A stretch of DNA of 64,000 nucleotides from Microcella pacifica (GCF_009371975.2 NZ_VIKT02000005.1:83965-147964); one strand, 5' to 3'; shown: positions 44,353 to 55,030, numbered from the stretch's first letter. The notes: a model not told the origin generated them from the letters alone. Numbers and translations: made by a program.

Positions 44353-45257
44353 AGGAAGCCCTTCTCTGATCGGGCGAGCGGCGAGGCGCTCGGAGTGCGG
44401 GTGCCGCCGGCGTAGCGGCGGCCGAAGCGGCCCAGGGCGAGCAGCAGCAGGAGCGGCGGCACGATTGCGCTGAGAGAGAGCACCGCGACGATCGCGTCGT
44501 TGCCGACCCCCGCGGCGAACGACCCCACGAGGAAGGGCAGGGTCACGATCGTGCCGCCGCCGACGAGCACGGTGATGACGTAGTCGCTCCACCCGACGAG
44601 GAAGGAGAGGAAGGCGGCGCGCGCGAGGCCGGGCGCGACGAGCGGCAGGTGCACGCGCCACAGCACCTGCAGGCGTGAGGCGCCGAGCGTGCGGGCCTCC
44701 TCCTCGAAGGCGAGGTCATGGGCCGCGTAGGTGACGCGCATCGTGTAGACCGTGTAGGGCAGGGCGGCGGCGACGAGCAGCAGCAGTACGCCCACGATGG
44801 CGGGCACGCGCAGGCGCAGCAGGACGACGGTCAGGCCCATGACGGCCACGAAGGCGGGCAGGGCGAGGGGGGCGAGAAGGATGCCGCTCACGAGTCGCGG
44901 CGCCGGCACCGACCCCACGGCGAGCGCGCGGGCGGCCATGGCACCCAGGGGTGTCGCGATGGCCGCTACCGCGAGGCTCAGCAGCAGCGAGCGCCCGAAG
45001 GCCTCGACCCCGCCCTGTGCGAGCGCCGTACCGAGGCCGTCGAAGCCCCATTCGGTCGGCAGGGGAGCGGGGAACGACCAGCGGTTCGCGACCGACCACA
45101 GCAGCAGGGGCACGAGGGGCAGCGCGAACCAGAGGGCGAGCATCCCGCTCAGGATGATGCGTGCCGCGCGGCCGACGGGGCGCGGGCGCATGAGACTGCG
45201 CGAGGTCGCCTGGCGGTCGGGGGTGACGCGCTGGCCGTAGGGGATCATCATCGTCAT
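44349..45257 (-). CDS. ABC transporter permease (second permease of YnjBCD-like importer)
   Basis: The 302-residue membrane protein has six helices and the permease EAA-like loop (EEARTLGASRLQVLWRVHLPLVAPG) before the last two. In E. coli the two permease halves are fused in YnjC; here they are separate. The gene follows the first permease after 9 bp. Confidence 0.88.
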   Translation of the reverse strand: MTMMIPYGQRVTPDRQATSRSLMRPRPVGRAARIILSGMLALWFALPLVPLLLWSVANRWSFPAPLPTEWGFDGLGTALAQGGVEAFGRSLLLSLAVAAIATPLGAMAARALAVGSVPAPRLVSGILLAPLALPAFVAVMGLTVVLLRLRVPAIVGVLLLLVAAALPYTVYTMRVTYAAHDLAFEEEARTLGASRLQVLWRVHLPLVAPGLARAAFLSFLVGWSDYVITVLVGGGTIVTLPFLVGSFAAGVGNDAIVAVLSLSAIVPPLLLLLALGRFGRRYAGGTRTPSASPLARSEKGFL

Positions 45258-45266
45258 CGCTCGGCC

Positions 45267-46184
45267 CTACTTCCACAGGGGCGTGCGCCGCAGCGCCGCC
45301 ATGCCGAGCGCCACGACGGCGAGGGAGATGAGCGTCGTCACGACCGCGACGGCGGCCGCCTCGGGGCGCGCGGTGAGCGTGATCGAGGTGAAGAGGCGGA
45401 AGGCGAGCACGGGCAGCGGCTCGGGGTACGGGCGGCCGAGCAGCCACGCGACCTCGTAGGAGCCGAGCGTGTAGACGAAGATGATGATCGCGCTCACGAT
45501 GACGGCGGGGCGTGCGAGCGGGATGACGACGTGGCGCAGGCGGCGAGCACGGGATGCGCCCAGCAGCGCCGCGGTCTCGTCGTACCGCGCGACGCGGCTC
45601 GCGAGCACCCCGGCGACGACGAGCGCGACGAACGCCGACTCCTTCCAGGTGTACTCGAGCACGACCGCGATCCACCAGGATCCCCCCACGATGTCGGGCC
45701 ACTCGGTTCCCGGTATGCCGAGGATGCGGGGGATGATGCCGGCGTCACTCAGCAGGAGGCCGACGGATGCGGCGCCGACGAGGTGAGGAATGGGGATCGT
45801 GAAGGCGCTGAGCCCCGCCACGAGCCGGCCAGTGCTGCGGCCCTGCGTGATGACGAGCGCGGCGGTGAGGCCGATGATGCACGACAGCGCGGTCGACGCG
45901 GTCGCGATCGCGAGCGAGAGGCCGATGCCGCGCACGAGATCGTCCCCGTTGGCGAGGTAGGCGTCGAGGCTCAGCGATGCCTCGCCGACGAGGGGGAGCA
46001 GGCCGAGGCTCTGCACGAGGGAGAAGCCGATGCCGCCGCCCACGACGAACAGCGCGATGAGCACCGCGGGGGCGACGAGCGCGATCGACGACCAGCGGCG
46101 GGAGCCTCTCGGGGAGACTCCCGCCGCCTGCCTGTCGAGCGCGGTGATGGTGGTTCCTACCGCGCGAGCACCTGAGCGCGCCAC
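45267..46184 (-). CDS. ABC transporter permease (first permease), start codon uncertain
   Basis: The protein has six helices and an EAA-like loop (ETAALLGASRARRLRHVVIPLARPA). No ordinary start codon lies where the family N-terminus would be. The best ribosome binding site (AGGA, 6-nt spacing) points to an ATC at 46148, giving MTALDRQAAGVSPRGSRRW before the first helix. The only upstream in-frame start is GTG 46184, overlapping the lipoprotein gene by 28 bp and with a poor site. I give the GTG as the outer limit. Residue count is 305 or 293. Confidence 0.8.
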   Translation of the reverse strand: MARSGARAVGTTITALDRQAAGVSPRGSRRWSSIALVAPAVLIALFVVGGGIGFSLVQSLGLLPLVGEASLSLDAYLANGDDLVRGIGLSLAIATASTALSCIIGLTAALVITQGRSTGRLVAGLSAFTIPIPHLVGAASVGLLLSDAGIIPRILGIPGTEWPDIVGGSWWIAVVLEYTWKESAFVALVVAGVLASRVARYDETAALLGASRARRLRHVVIPLARPAVIVSAIIIFVYTLGSYEVAWLLGRPYPEPLPVLAFRLFTSITLTARPEAAAVAVVTTLISLAVVALGMAALRRTPLWK

Positions 46185-47401
46185 GCCTCGTCGATCGGCG
46201 TGACCCACGCGGCGGCGAGCTCGGGGTTCGCGTTCTCGCTCAGCACGTCGTAGCTCGGCACGACGGGCGAGGTGGGCAGAGCCTCGAACAGCGCACGCTC
46301 CTCGTCGCTGAGCTGGTCGAGGTCGAGCACGGTGAACTGGCCCCACACATCCGGCTCGGCCTTGGCGACCTGCTGCTCGACCGAGAGCGCCAGGTTCGCG
46401 ACGACCATCGCACCCGCCTTGCTGCCCGAGGTCGAGGCGAGGCCGAGGAAGCTCGCGTTGCCGACGGTGCCCTCGTCGAGCGTGAGCACCTGGGTTCCGG
46501 CGGGGTAGATGCCGTCGGCGACAAGCTCGGTGAGCGTCGCCGGGCCGTACGTCATCGTGACGTCGACTTCTCCGTTCGCGAAGAGCTCGTTGAGCTCGTT
46601 CGAGTTCTGCGGGTAGGTCTCGCCTCCCCTCCACAGGGAGGGGGCGAGGTCGGTGAGCTCGTCGTAGAGCGCCGGCGTGAGCTCCTCGAACGCCTCCTCG
46701 CTGTAGGCGAGGGGCACATTCTCGTAGCCGCCGCTCACGCTGTAGAGAACCTCGCGCACGAAGACCGAGCCGGTGAAGTCTGGCGGCGCGGGGTAGGTGA
46801 AGCGCCCCGGGTTCGCGCGTGCCCAGTCGAGCAGCTCATCGAGAGTGCTCGGCACGTCGGTGACAGTGTCGCTGTTGTACACGAAGGTGAACTGCGCCTT
46901 GTGCCACGGAGCCTCGCAGCCGTCGACGGGCGTGCCGAAGTCGTCGAGCAGCAGCGGATCGGCGGGGTCGGTAAGCGCCATGTTGGGCAGAAGGTCGGTC
47001 CAGCCGCACTCCCACGCTCCCGCCTCCTTGCCCGTGCCGAAGTTGTTGCCGTTGACCCACACGAGGTCCACTTCGCCGTCGGTCTCGCCAGCCTGCACCT
47101 CGCTGAGTATGCGGTTGAGCGCGTCGGGCGTGTCGGCGATCGGCACCTGCTCGAGCGTCACGCCCTGCTCGGCGGCGGCCAGCACGAGCACATCGTTGAC
47201 ATAGGCGTTGCCCTGCTCGTCGCCGCCGTACATCCATAGCTTCACGGTCTGGCCCTCGGCCGCGGCGACGACCTCGTCCCAGCTCTCGTAGCTCTGCTCG
47301 CTCGAGGCGCCGGCCTCGGCCGAGCAGGCCGCGAGCGTGGCGACGAGGCCGAGCGTCAGGCTCGCGGCGAGACCGGCGCGAGCGGGGTGGTGACCGTTCA
47401 C
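46157..47401 (-). CDS. Substrate-binding lipoprotein of YnjBCD-like ABC importer
   Basis: The 414-residue protein starts with GTG 47401 behind AAGGAG. Its signal peptide ends in a lipobox LAAC, so it is a lipid-anchored binding protein. The mature part resembles YnjB (COG4134): VKLWMYGGDEQGNAYVND, LVWVNGNNF, then QNSNELNELFANGEVDV. YnjBCD substrate is uncertain; thiamine has been proposed. No riboswitch is seen upstream of this operon. Confidence 0.85.
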   Translation of the reverse strand: MNGHHPARAGLAASLTLGLVATLAACSAEAGASSEQSYESWDEVVAAAEGQTVKLWMYGGDEQGNAYVNDVLVLAAAEQGVTLEQVPIADTPDALNRILSEVQAGETDGEVDLVWVNGNNFGTGKEAGAWECGWTDLLPNMALTDPADPLLLDDFGTPVDGCEAPWHKAQFTFVYNSDTVTDVPSTLDELLDWARANPGRFTYPAPPDFTGSVFVREVLYSVSGGYENVPLAYSEEAFEELTPALYDELTDLAPSLWRGGETYPQNSNELNELFANGEVDVTMTYGPATLTELVADGIYPAGTQVLTLDEGTVGNASFLGLASTSGSKAGAMVVANLALSVEQQVAKAEPDVWGQFTVLDLDQLSDEERALFEALPTSPVVPSYDVLSENANPELAAAWVTPIDEAWRAQVLAR

Positions 47402-47468
47402 GATTCTCCTTGGAGGTGGGGGAGGGTGCGGCGGGGTCGATGGAGACGGCACTCTCCTCGCCTGCTCC

Positions 47469-47474
47469 TACACT
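47469..47474 (+). promoter_or_regulatory. Predicted -10 box of the VTT-domain gene (leaderless)
   Basis: TACACT ends 5 nt before the ATG at 47480. Confidence 0.4.
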
Positions 47475-47479
47475 GACTG

Positions 47480-48256
47480 ATGATGAGCGGTTTGCCGGTA
47501 TTGCGCGACTCTGACGACGGTAGTGCTCGTCGAGGTGCCGTCCTGGTGCGCGCGATCACTCTCGGGGTATTCGTCGCCATCGCCATAGCGGTTGGGGTAT
47601 TCGTCCCCCTGCCGGGGCTCGAGGCCCTGCGCGCGTGGACGGCCGATCTCGGCTTGGCGGGCGGTGTCGGCTTCGCGCTGCTCTACGCGGCGATCACCCT
47701 CACTCCGGCACCGAAGAACGTGCTCTCCGTCGCGGCGGGGCTTGCCTTCGGGTTCGGCTGGGCGCTCGCGGCGGTGTACGCGGGCGCGCTCCTCGGCGCG
47801 GCGGCGGCCTTCGCCCTCGGTCGCGGTCTCGGCCGCGACGCTGTCGAGCGCTTCACCGGTGCCCGCGTCGCGCGGCTCGATGACCTTCTGCGCCGCCGAG
47901 GGCTCCTGGCTGTCATCGGGGTGCGGCTCATCCCCGTTCTGCCCTTCACCGCGATCAACTACGGCGCGGGCCTCACGGCGGTGCGGCGCCGCGACTACGC
48001 GCTCGGCACCGCCGTGGGCATCATCCCCGGCACCGTCGCCTACGTCGCGCTCGGCGCCTACGGACTCGAGTTCGGCTGGCCCGCGTGGACGGCGATCGGC
48101 GTGCTCGGCGCGCTGACTCTGGCCGGCGCGGTGTTCGCGGGCGTGCGACGTCGTCGCGAAGTCGAGCAGCCCGTCGCCCCGGAACCCGCAGCACCAGCAT
48201 CCGCCCCGCAGTCGCCCTCGCGGTCGACGTCTGCCGAGAACGAGGAGGGCGACTGA
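47480..48256 (+). CDS. TVP38/TMEM64-family (VTT domain) membrane protein
   Basis: The 258-residue protein has the VTT/DedA-like core: a re-entrant ITLTPAPKNVLSVAAGLAFGFGWA, then VIGVRLIPVLPFTAINYGAGLTAV and PGTVAYVALGAYG. Relatives move lipids such as undecaprenyl phosphate across the membrane. A Pro/Ser-rich tail follows. The stop overlaps the start of the phosphatidyltransferase gene by 1 nt, tying it to lipid metabolism. Confidence 0.88.
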   Translation: MMSGLPVLRDSDDGSARRGAVLVRAITLGVFVAIAIAVGVFVPLPGLEALRAWTADLGLAGGVGFALLYAAITLTPAPKNVLSVAAGLAFGFGWALAAVYAGALLGAAAAFALGRGLGRDAVERFTGARVARLDDLLRRRGLLAVIGVRLIPVLPFTAINYGAGLTAVRRRDYALGTAVGIIPGTVAYVALGAYGLEFGWPAWTAIGVLGALTLAGAVFAGVRRRREVEQPVAPEPAAPASAPQSPSRSTSAENEEGD

Positions 48257-48882
48257 TGCTCGATCGACCCCTGCGCGCCGTGCTCGCTCGCCCCGTCGAC
48301 GCGATCGCGCGGGTTCTCGACCGGCGCTGGATCTCACCGAATGGCCTCACCATGACGGGCCTCGCGCTCGGCGTCGCGGCGGCGGTCGCGGCCGGTCTGC
48401 AGTGGTGGTGGGCGGCTCTCGCGCTGTGGCTCGTCTCGCGCGTCGTCGACGGACTCGACGGGGCGCTCGCCCGCCTGCGCAAGGCTGACGGCCGTGCGGG
48501 CGAGAGCGAGGCGGGCGGCTTCCTCGACATCACCGCCGACTTCGTGGCCTACGGCGCAACGGTCGTCGGCGTCGCCGTAGGGGCGACGGCGGGGTTCGCG
48601 GCGCTGTGGTGGCCGTTCCTGCTCGTCCTGTTCGCGTACTACATCAACGGCACGGCGTTCCTCGCGTTCTCGTCTATCGCCGAGCGCACGGGCCGCACGA
48701 TCGACGACGGCCGCTCGCTCTCCTTCCTCGGCCGGATCGCCGAAGGCACCGAGACGATCGTGGTGCACAGCCTGTGGTTCATCATGCCGTTCTGGGCGGC
48801 CCCGATCGCGGTCGTCTGGGCGGCCCTCGTGGCGGTGAGTGCCGTGCAGCGCATGATCGCGGGCTACCGCGCCCTGCGCTGA
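48256..48882 (+). CDS. CDP-alcohol phosphatidyltransferase family protein
   Basis: The 208-residue enzyme has the CDP-alcohol motif D-x2-DG-x2-AR ... G-x3-D-x3-D, here DGLDGALAR followed by GGFLDITAD. The gap between AR and the G is about 13 residues; 8 is usual, so there is an insertion. Five to six helices. It makes a phospholipid from CDP-diacylglycerol or a similar donor; the acceptor alcohol is not visible. Start ATG 48256 overlaps the VTT stop. Confidence 0.87.
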   Translation: MLDRPLRAVLARPVDAIARVLDRRWISPNGLTMTGLALGVAAAVAAGLQWWWAALALWLVSRVVDGLDGALARLRKADGRAGESEAGGFLDITADFVAYGATVVGVAVGATAGFAALWWPFLLVLFAYYINGTAFLAFSSIAERTGRTIDDGRSLSFLGRIAEGTETIVVHSLWFIMPFWAAPIAVVWAALVAVSAVQRMIAGYRALR

Positions 48883-48911
48883 GGCGGGATGCCCGGCTCG
48901 GGCTCCCGCTC

Positions 48912-50354
48912 TCAGCGGGTCACGAGGCGGCGCACGCGCGCGAGCACCCCGATGACGGTCGCGAGGGCGCCCGACTCGAGCCGCGATCGCACGTCGGCGA
49001 TCGCGGCGTTCCACAGGGCGTCGCTGTAGGTCGGGTAGGGGTGGGTGGCGCTCGAGATCGCGCTCGTGCGAAGGCCCGCACTCACGGCGAGGCAGGCTTC
49101 GCCGATCGACTCGCCCGCACGGGGGCCGACGATCGTGGCGCCGCGCACACGACCTCGGCGGTCGATGACGAGCCGCGTGAATCCGACCGTCTCGCCTTCG
49201 GCGATGGCGCGGTCGGTATGCGCGTGCTGGACCTCGCTCACGGTGCACGTGTGCGCCGCGGCATCGTCGGGCAGCACGCCGACGGCGGCGACCTCGGGGT
49301 GGGTGAAGGTCACGCGCGGCACGGCATCCCGGTCGATGCGCCGGCGCAGACCGAGCACGGCGTTGGTCGCGGCGGTGCTGCCGCCGCCGCCGGCGAGGTG
49401 GGTGAAGGCGGGCAGCCCGGTCACGTCGCCGGCTGCCCAGATGCGCCGATTGCTCGAACGCAGCGCATCGTTGACCTCGACATAGCCGCGATCGTCGAGG
49501 CGCACGCCCGCGGCGGCGACGTCGAGGTCGTCAACGCGGGGGCTGCGCCCGAGGGCGACGAGGATGCGGTCGAACCGCACCGCGTCGCCCGTCGAGAGGG
49601 CCGCGGTGCCGCCTCCTCCCGTCGCGGCGGTGATCGACTCGAGCTCGGTGCCGGTGAGCACGTCCACGCCGTCGGCGCGCAGCGCCTCCGCGACGATCGC
49701 CGACGCGGCTTCGTCCTCCTTGGGCAGGAGGCGGGCGTTGCGCTGCACGAGGGTCACGTGCGACCCCAGCCGGGCGAAGGCCTGCGCGAGCTCGCAGCCG
49801 ATCGCCCCGCCGCCGAGCACGAGGAGCCGCGAGGGCAACTCATCGATATCCCACACCGTCTCGCTCGTGAGAGCGTCGACACGGTCGAGACCCTCGATGC
49901 CCGGCATGACGGGCGCGGAGCCGGTCGCGATGATCGCCTGACGGAAGCGGATGCGCTCGCCGTTCACCTCCGCCTCGCGGGGGCCGAGAAAGTGCGCCGA
50001 GCCGAGCGTGACGCGGGCGCCCACGGCGTGGAGAGCTTCGGGGGAGTCCTCCGGCTCGATCGTGCTGATGGCGGCGTGCACGTGCCGCATGACCGCGGCG
50101 AAGTCGACGGCGACCTCGCTCGCCCGCACACCGAGCTCGGCGCTCGAGCGTGCGCAGGTCGCCGCATCGGCGGCGGCGATGAGCGACTTGGAAGGAACGC
50201 AGCCGGTCCACAGGCAGTCCCCGCCCATGCGGTCGCGCTCGACGAGCAGTACGTCGGCGCCGAAGCGCGCCGCAGTCTTGGCCGCGACGATTCCCGCTGT
50301 GCCTCCCCCGATCACGAGCAGGTCGACAGCGGAGCCGGAGTGAGTCTCAGTCAT
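48912..50354 (-). CDS. Pyridine nucleotide-disulphide oxidoreductase (mercuric reductase/lipoamide dehydrogenase type)
   Basis: The 480-residue flavoenzyme has the FAD motif GGGTAG near the start, the redox disulphide CLWTGCVPSK (Cys-x4-Cys), the NAD motif GGGAIG and the C-terminal dimer domain with HPEVAAVG and THPYPT in place of the usual HAHPT. Without a dehydrogenase-complex neighbour, a role as a stand-alone disulphide reductase is more likely. A TACTCT box 6 nt before the ATG suggests a leaderless transcript. Confidence 0.9.
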   Translation of the reverse strand: MTETHSGSAVDLLVIGGGTAGIVAAKTAARFGADVLLVERDRMGGDCLWTGCVPSKSLIAAADAATCARSSAELGVRASEVAVDFAAVMRHVHAAISTIEPEDSPEALHAVGARVTLGSAHFLGPREAEVNGERIRFRQAIIATGSAPVMPGIEGLDRVDALTSETVWDIDELPSRLLVLGGGAIGCELAQAFARLGSHVTLVQRNARLLPKEDEAASAIVAEALRADGVDVLTGTELESITAATGGGGTAALSTGDAVRFDRILVALGRSPRVDDLDVAAAGVRLDDRGYVEVNDALRSSNRRIWAAGDVTGLPAFTHLAGGGGSTAATNAVLGLRRRIDRDAVPRVTFTHPEVAAVGVLPDDAAAHTCTVSEVQHAHTDRAIAEGETVGFTRLVIDRRGRVRGATIVGPRAGESIGEACLAVSAGLRTSAISSATHPYPTYSDALWNAAIADVRSRLESGALATVIGVLARVRRLVTR

Positions 50355-50360
50355 GGGGCG

Positions 50361-50366
50361 AGAGTA
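50361..50366 (-). promoter_or_regulatory. Predicted -10 box of the flavin oxidoreductase gene (leaderless)
   Basis: TACTCT on the minus strand is 6 nt before the ATG at 50354. Confidence 0.4.
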
Positions 50367-50446
50367 GCGCCCCGCCCTGCCCCGCGAGTGTGCTCCAGCG
50401 CGCACGACACGCTCGTCAGCACCCGCGATTGCTACGCTGACCGATC

Positions 50447-50983
50447 GTGACCACTCTTCGCACCGGCGACGCTTCCACGGAATACCGGGTACGGCCGCTC
50501 GTCGCTGCGGACGCCGCCCGGCTGCAGCCCCTCAACAACGCCGCGGCACCCGCGGTGCCGATCACGTCTGCGCACGAGCTGGCGGCTCTCATCGCCTTCT
50601 CCGCTCTCGCGCTCGGCGTCGAGCGCGACGACGCAGAGGGCGAGGACGCGCTCGTGGGCTTCGTGCTCGCCCTCGCACCGGGTGCCGCCTACGAGAGCGA
50701 GAACTACCGCTTCTTCGAGTCGCGTGACGTCGACCACCTCTACGTGGACCGCATCGTCATCGCGGAGTCGGAGCGCGGTCGCGGGCTCGGCGCGATCCTC
50801 TACGACGCCGTCTTCGAGGCCGCTCGAGAGCAGGGCCGCGCCGAGGTCACGTGCGAGGTCAACCTCGACCCGCCCAACCCGGGCAGCATGGCCTTCCATC
50901 GTCGGCGCGGCTTCCGCGAGCTGGGCAGCCAGCCGACGAAGGGCGGCACCGTGACGGTGGCCCTTCTGAGCGCACCGCTGTGA
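50447..50983 (+). CDS. GNAT-family N-acetyltransferase
   Basis: The 178-residue protein has the GNAT acetyl-CoA site ESERGRGLGAILYD and a C-terminal AFHRRRGFRELG. Start GTG 50447 lies 8 nt after a TACGCT box. Substrate unknown. Its stop overlaps the following glycosyltransferase gene by 4 nt (GTGA). Confidence 0.92.
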   Translation: MTTLRTGDASTEYRVRPLVAADAARLQPLNNAAAPAVPITSAHELAALIAFSALALGVERDDAEGEDALVGFVLALAPGAAYESENYRFFESRDVDHLYVDRIVIAESERGRGLGAILYDAVFEAAREQGRAEVTCEVNLDPPNPGSMAFHRRRGFRELGSQPTKGGTVTVALLSAPL

Positions 50984-51861
50984 CGACACCAGCGCCGGCG
51001 CCCGGATCGGGCGTGGCGCCGCTCACCGTCTCGATCGTCATCCCCGCCTTCAACGAGGAGCTCACGATCGGGCCGTGCGTGCTCGCCGCGCTCGCGCAGA
51101 CCGTACCCGCCCACGAGATCATCGTGGTCGACAACCGGTCGACGGATCGCACGGCGGAGATCGTCGCCGAGCTGCAGGCCGAGCATCCGGATGCCCCGCT
51201 GCAGTATCTTCGCCAGTTCGACGAGCAGGGCCTCGTGCCCACGCGCAATCTCGGCCTCGACGCCGCGACCGGTCAGGTGATCGGCCGCATCGACGCCGAC
51301 TCGGTGCTCGAGCCGACCTGGGTCGAGGAGGTGCAGAAGGCGTTCGTCGACGAGACCGTGGCGGCGGCCACGGGACCGGTCGTGTACTACGACATGCCGC
51401 TGCGACGCTTCGGGCTCAAGGCCGACGACACCCTGCGGCGGGCGATGCTCATGCTCGCGCGGGAATACCACTTCGTGTTCGGCAGCAATATGGCGCTGCG
51501 CGACACGGCGTGGCAGCGGATCCGCGGGGAGGTCTGCCGAGACGAGGAGGACCTCTTCCACGAGGACATCGACATCTCGGTGCACCTGCACGACTGCGGT
51601 CTGAAGGCGGTCTACGTGCCGACGATGGTCACCGGCATGTCGGCGCGGCGCATCGACGACAGCCCGCGCGACTACTACTCGTACGTGGGCCGCTTCGACC
51701 GCACCTACACCCACCACCAGGTGCGCAACCGGGCCCTGCGCGTGCCAGCGTGGGTGTTCCTCGCCGTGTATCCGGCGCTCAAGGGAATCCGCTGGGGCCA
51801 GAACGAGATCGCCGCACGCCGCGGGCCGGCCGCACCGCCCTCGCTCGCACCTGCCGGCTAG
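50980..51861 (+). CDS. Family 2 glycosyltransferase
   Basis: The 293-residue GT-A enzyme begins VSIVIPAFNEE, has the DxD motif RIDADS and the acceptor region HEDIDISVHL. A C-terminal stretch may associate with the membrane. It probably transfers a sugar to a lipid or wall polymer. Start GTG 50980 overlaps the GNAT stop. Confidence 0.9.
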   Translation: MTTPAPAPGSGVAPLTVSIVIPAFNEELTIGPCVLAALAQTVPAHEIIVVDNRSTDRTAEIVAELQAEHPDAPLQYLRQFDEQGLVPTRNLGLDAATGQVIGRIDADSVLEPTWVEEVQKAFVDETVAAATGPVVYYDMPLRRFGLKADDTLRRAMLMLAREYHFVFGSNMALRDTAWQRIRGEVCRDEEDLFHEDIDISVHLHDCGLKAVYVPTMVTGMSARRIDDSPRDYYSYVGRFDRTYTHHQVRNRALRVPAWVFLAVYPALKGIRWGQNEIAARRGPAAPPSLAPAG

Positions 51862-51874
51862 CTTGCGACCTCGG

Positions 51875-52531
51875 TCAGGGGGCGGGGCGCTCGCGCGGCA
51901 GCCACTCCGCGGCGAGGACCGCCGCTTGCGTGCGGCGCTGCATGCCGAGCTTCGCGAAGATCGCGCTCACATTGTTCTTCACCGTCTTCTCGGCGAGGAA
52001 GAGCCTGGCGCCGATCTCGCGGTTCGACAGGCCCTCGGCGATGAGACCCAGAACGTCTTTCTCGCGCGGTGTCAGCGCATCGAGGGGCGAGGGCCCGTCG
52101 ACGGACTGCGTGAGGCGCGCGGTGACGCGCTCGGTCACGCCGGGCTCGAGCAGCGACTCACCCGCCGCGACGCGTCGAATCGCGTCGACGAGGGCCGTGG
52201 CCCGCAGCTCCTTGAGCAGGTAGCCGTTGGCCCCCGCGAGCACGGCGGCGAGCACGGCCTTGTCGTCGTCGTAGGAGGTGAGGATGAGGCAGCCGATGCC
52301 GGGGTCGAGCGACTTGACGTCGCGGCACACATCGATGCCGCTGCCGTCGGGCAGGCGACCGTCGAGCACGGCGACGCGGGCGCCCGAGGCGAGAATGGCG
52401 TCGGCGGCACCGTGCGCGAGGCCCGCCTCGCCGACGACGGTGATGCCGTCCTCGTGCTCGAGCAGGTCGCTGAGCCCACGACGCACGATCTCGTGGTCGT
52501 CGAGCAGGAAGACGGTGACGGGCTCGCTCAT
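51875..52531 (-). CDS. NarL/DevR-type response regulator
   Basis: The 218-residue regulator has a receiver domain with phospho-acceptor D57 (VAVLDGRLPDG) and a C-terminal LuxR helix-turn-helix (LTPREKDVLGLIAEGLSNREIGARLF). It overlaps the sensor kinase gene by 4 nt. The start ATG 52531 was chosen over an ATG four codons upstream by that overlap. It is the partner of the sensor encoded before it. Confidence 0.94.
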   Translation of the reverse strand: MSEPVTVFLLDDHEIVRRGLSDLLEHEDGITVVGEAGLAHGAADAILASGARVAVLDGRLPDGSGIDVCRDVKSLDPGIGCLILTSYDDDKAVLAAVLAGANGYLLKELRATALVDAIRRVAAGESLLEPGVTERVTARLTQSVDGPSPLDALTPREKDVLGLIAEGLSNREIGARLFLAEKTVKNNVSAIFAKLGMQRRTQAAVLAAEWLPRERPAP

Positions 52532-54140
52532 CGTGCCTCCCACGGTACCGTCCAGCTCAGCACGGTGCCGTGCGGGTCGGCGCTCGCCACCGAGAACTCT
52601 CCCGCCCGCTGCCGGGCACGAGCGGCCAGGTTGTCGAGGCCGCTGCGACGCGAGTGCGGGCCGATGCCGACGCCGTCGTCGGACACGGTCACGGTGACGT
52701 GGGCTCCGCGCACGGCGATCGAGACGGCGACGCTCGACGCCCGGGCGTGCCGCACCGCATTGGAGAGGCTCTCGCGCACGACTGCGGCCACCTCGTCGCC
52801 GAGCTCGGTGTCGACGAGTGTGTCGACGGGGCCCGAGAACTCGAGCCTCGAATCGAGATCCTCACCCTCGAGGGTCTGCCGCACGAGCGTGTTGATGCGG
52901 GCGCGCAGGCTGTAGTCGCTCGCGCCCGCCGGCGATTCCAGCCGATAGATCGCGTGGCGGATCTGCCGGATGGTCGCGTCGATCGCCTCGACCTGAGCGG
53001 CGATGCGGCTGCCGACGGGTGTGCGGGGGTCGCCGACGACGCTCTGCAGCGAGAGCCCGACGGCGAAGAGGCTCTGGATCACGTGGTCGTGCAGGTCGCG
53101 CGCAATGCGGTCGCGCTCGTCGGCGAGGGCGATGCGCTCCTCATCGCTGCGCGTGCGGGCGAGGTCGCGAGCAATCGCGACAGAGCGCGCGAACCGCGTG
53201 ATGGTCTCGCGCTCCGCGGTCGTGAAGGGGTGCCCGCGCTCGCCGCGCGCGATGCCGAGGGCGCCGGACTCCCGATCGGGGCCGCCCTCGAGAGGCACGA
53301 GCAGCACGGGCCCGAGCGGGGCGCCGTCGGCGCGACGGTCGAGCTCCTGCCGGGCGTGCGCGAGAGCGTCGCCCGCCGAGCCGCCGGCCGAGTCGACGGC
53401 GACGACAACGTCGGCACCGGAGAGCTCTGAGGCCACGTCGGCGACGACGGTCAGGTCGTCGGGGTCGAGCTCGCCCGCCAGCAGGCGCTGGTTGAGGCGC
53501 TCGGAGGCGGCGAGCCAGCGCCGGTCATCCCGTGACTGCTCGTAGCGGCGGGAGTTCGCGATCGCCGTGCCCGCCATGGCGGCGAGGGCGGCGATGACCT
53601 CTTCATCGACCTCGTCGAAGGGGCCGTCGGCGCGCTCGGTGAGGTAGAGGTTGCCGAAGACGGCGTCGCCGACCGGAATCGGCACGCCGAGGAAGGACCC
53701 CATGGGCGGATGATGGGCGGGGAACCCCACCGACCGCGCATCATCCGCCAGCGTGTCGAGACGGATGCTCTGCCCTTCGGTGATGACGGCGCCGAGAATT
53801 CCGCGGCCGCTCGGCGGGGGCCCGAGAGCCTCTACCTGCTCGGCCGTGAAGCCGTCGTGCAGAAAGCGCTCCAAGCCGCCGTCGGGGGAGATGACGCCGA
53901 GCGCACCGTAGCGCGCCCCGACGAGTTCGCGCGCGACCTCGACGATGCGCTGCAGAGCGGCCGTGAGGTCGAGCTCCTGCGTGACCGATCCTGCCGCACT
54001 CAGCAGCACCGCGAGTCGGCGGTGCCCCTCCTCGGGGCTCGCCGCGTGATCGAGCACGCGCGTGATGAGCGACTCGATGTTCGGGCTCGTCGGTGCGCCC
54101 GACGAGCGGTCGGCGGGCGGGTTGCGGGAGGAACTGGGGC

Positions 54141-54144
<4 letters not shown>
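52528..54144 (-). CDS. DevS/DosS-like GAF-GAF sensor histidine kinase
   Basis: The 538-residue kinase has two GAF domains (about 60-200 and 215-340), a HisKA_3 domain with catalytic H352 (RDLHDHVIQ) and an HATPase domain (RESLSNAVRHA; DDGVGIG). In the first GAF, FPAHHPPMGSFLGVPI places H145 where DosS has its haem-binding His149, so it is probably a haem sensor of O2, NO or CO. It overlaps the terC stop and the regulator start. Confidence 0.9.
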
Positions 54145-54992
<848 letters not shown>

Positions 54993-54999
54993 GGTCGCG

Positions 55000-55005
55000 A
55001 TCCTA
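55000..55005 (-). promoter_or_regulatory. Predicted -10 box of the terC-devSR operon (leaderless)
   Basis: TAGGAT on the minus strand lies 7 nt before the TerC ATG; the TPP-riboswitch promoter (TAGACT, 55017-55022) diverges from it. Confidence 0.45.
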
Positions 55006-55030
55006 CTGACTGCGCATAGACTGGGCTCGT

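Noticed and set aside
43288..47401. Thiamine importer assignment for the YnjBCD-like operon
   Set aside because: No riboswitch upstream and the substrate of YnjBCD is uncertain; the TPP riboswitch in this window belongs to ykoE.
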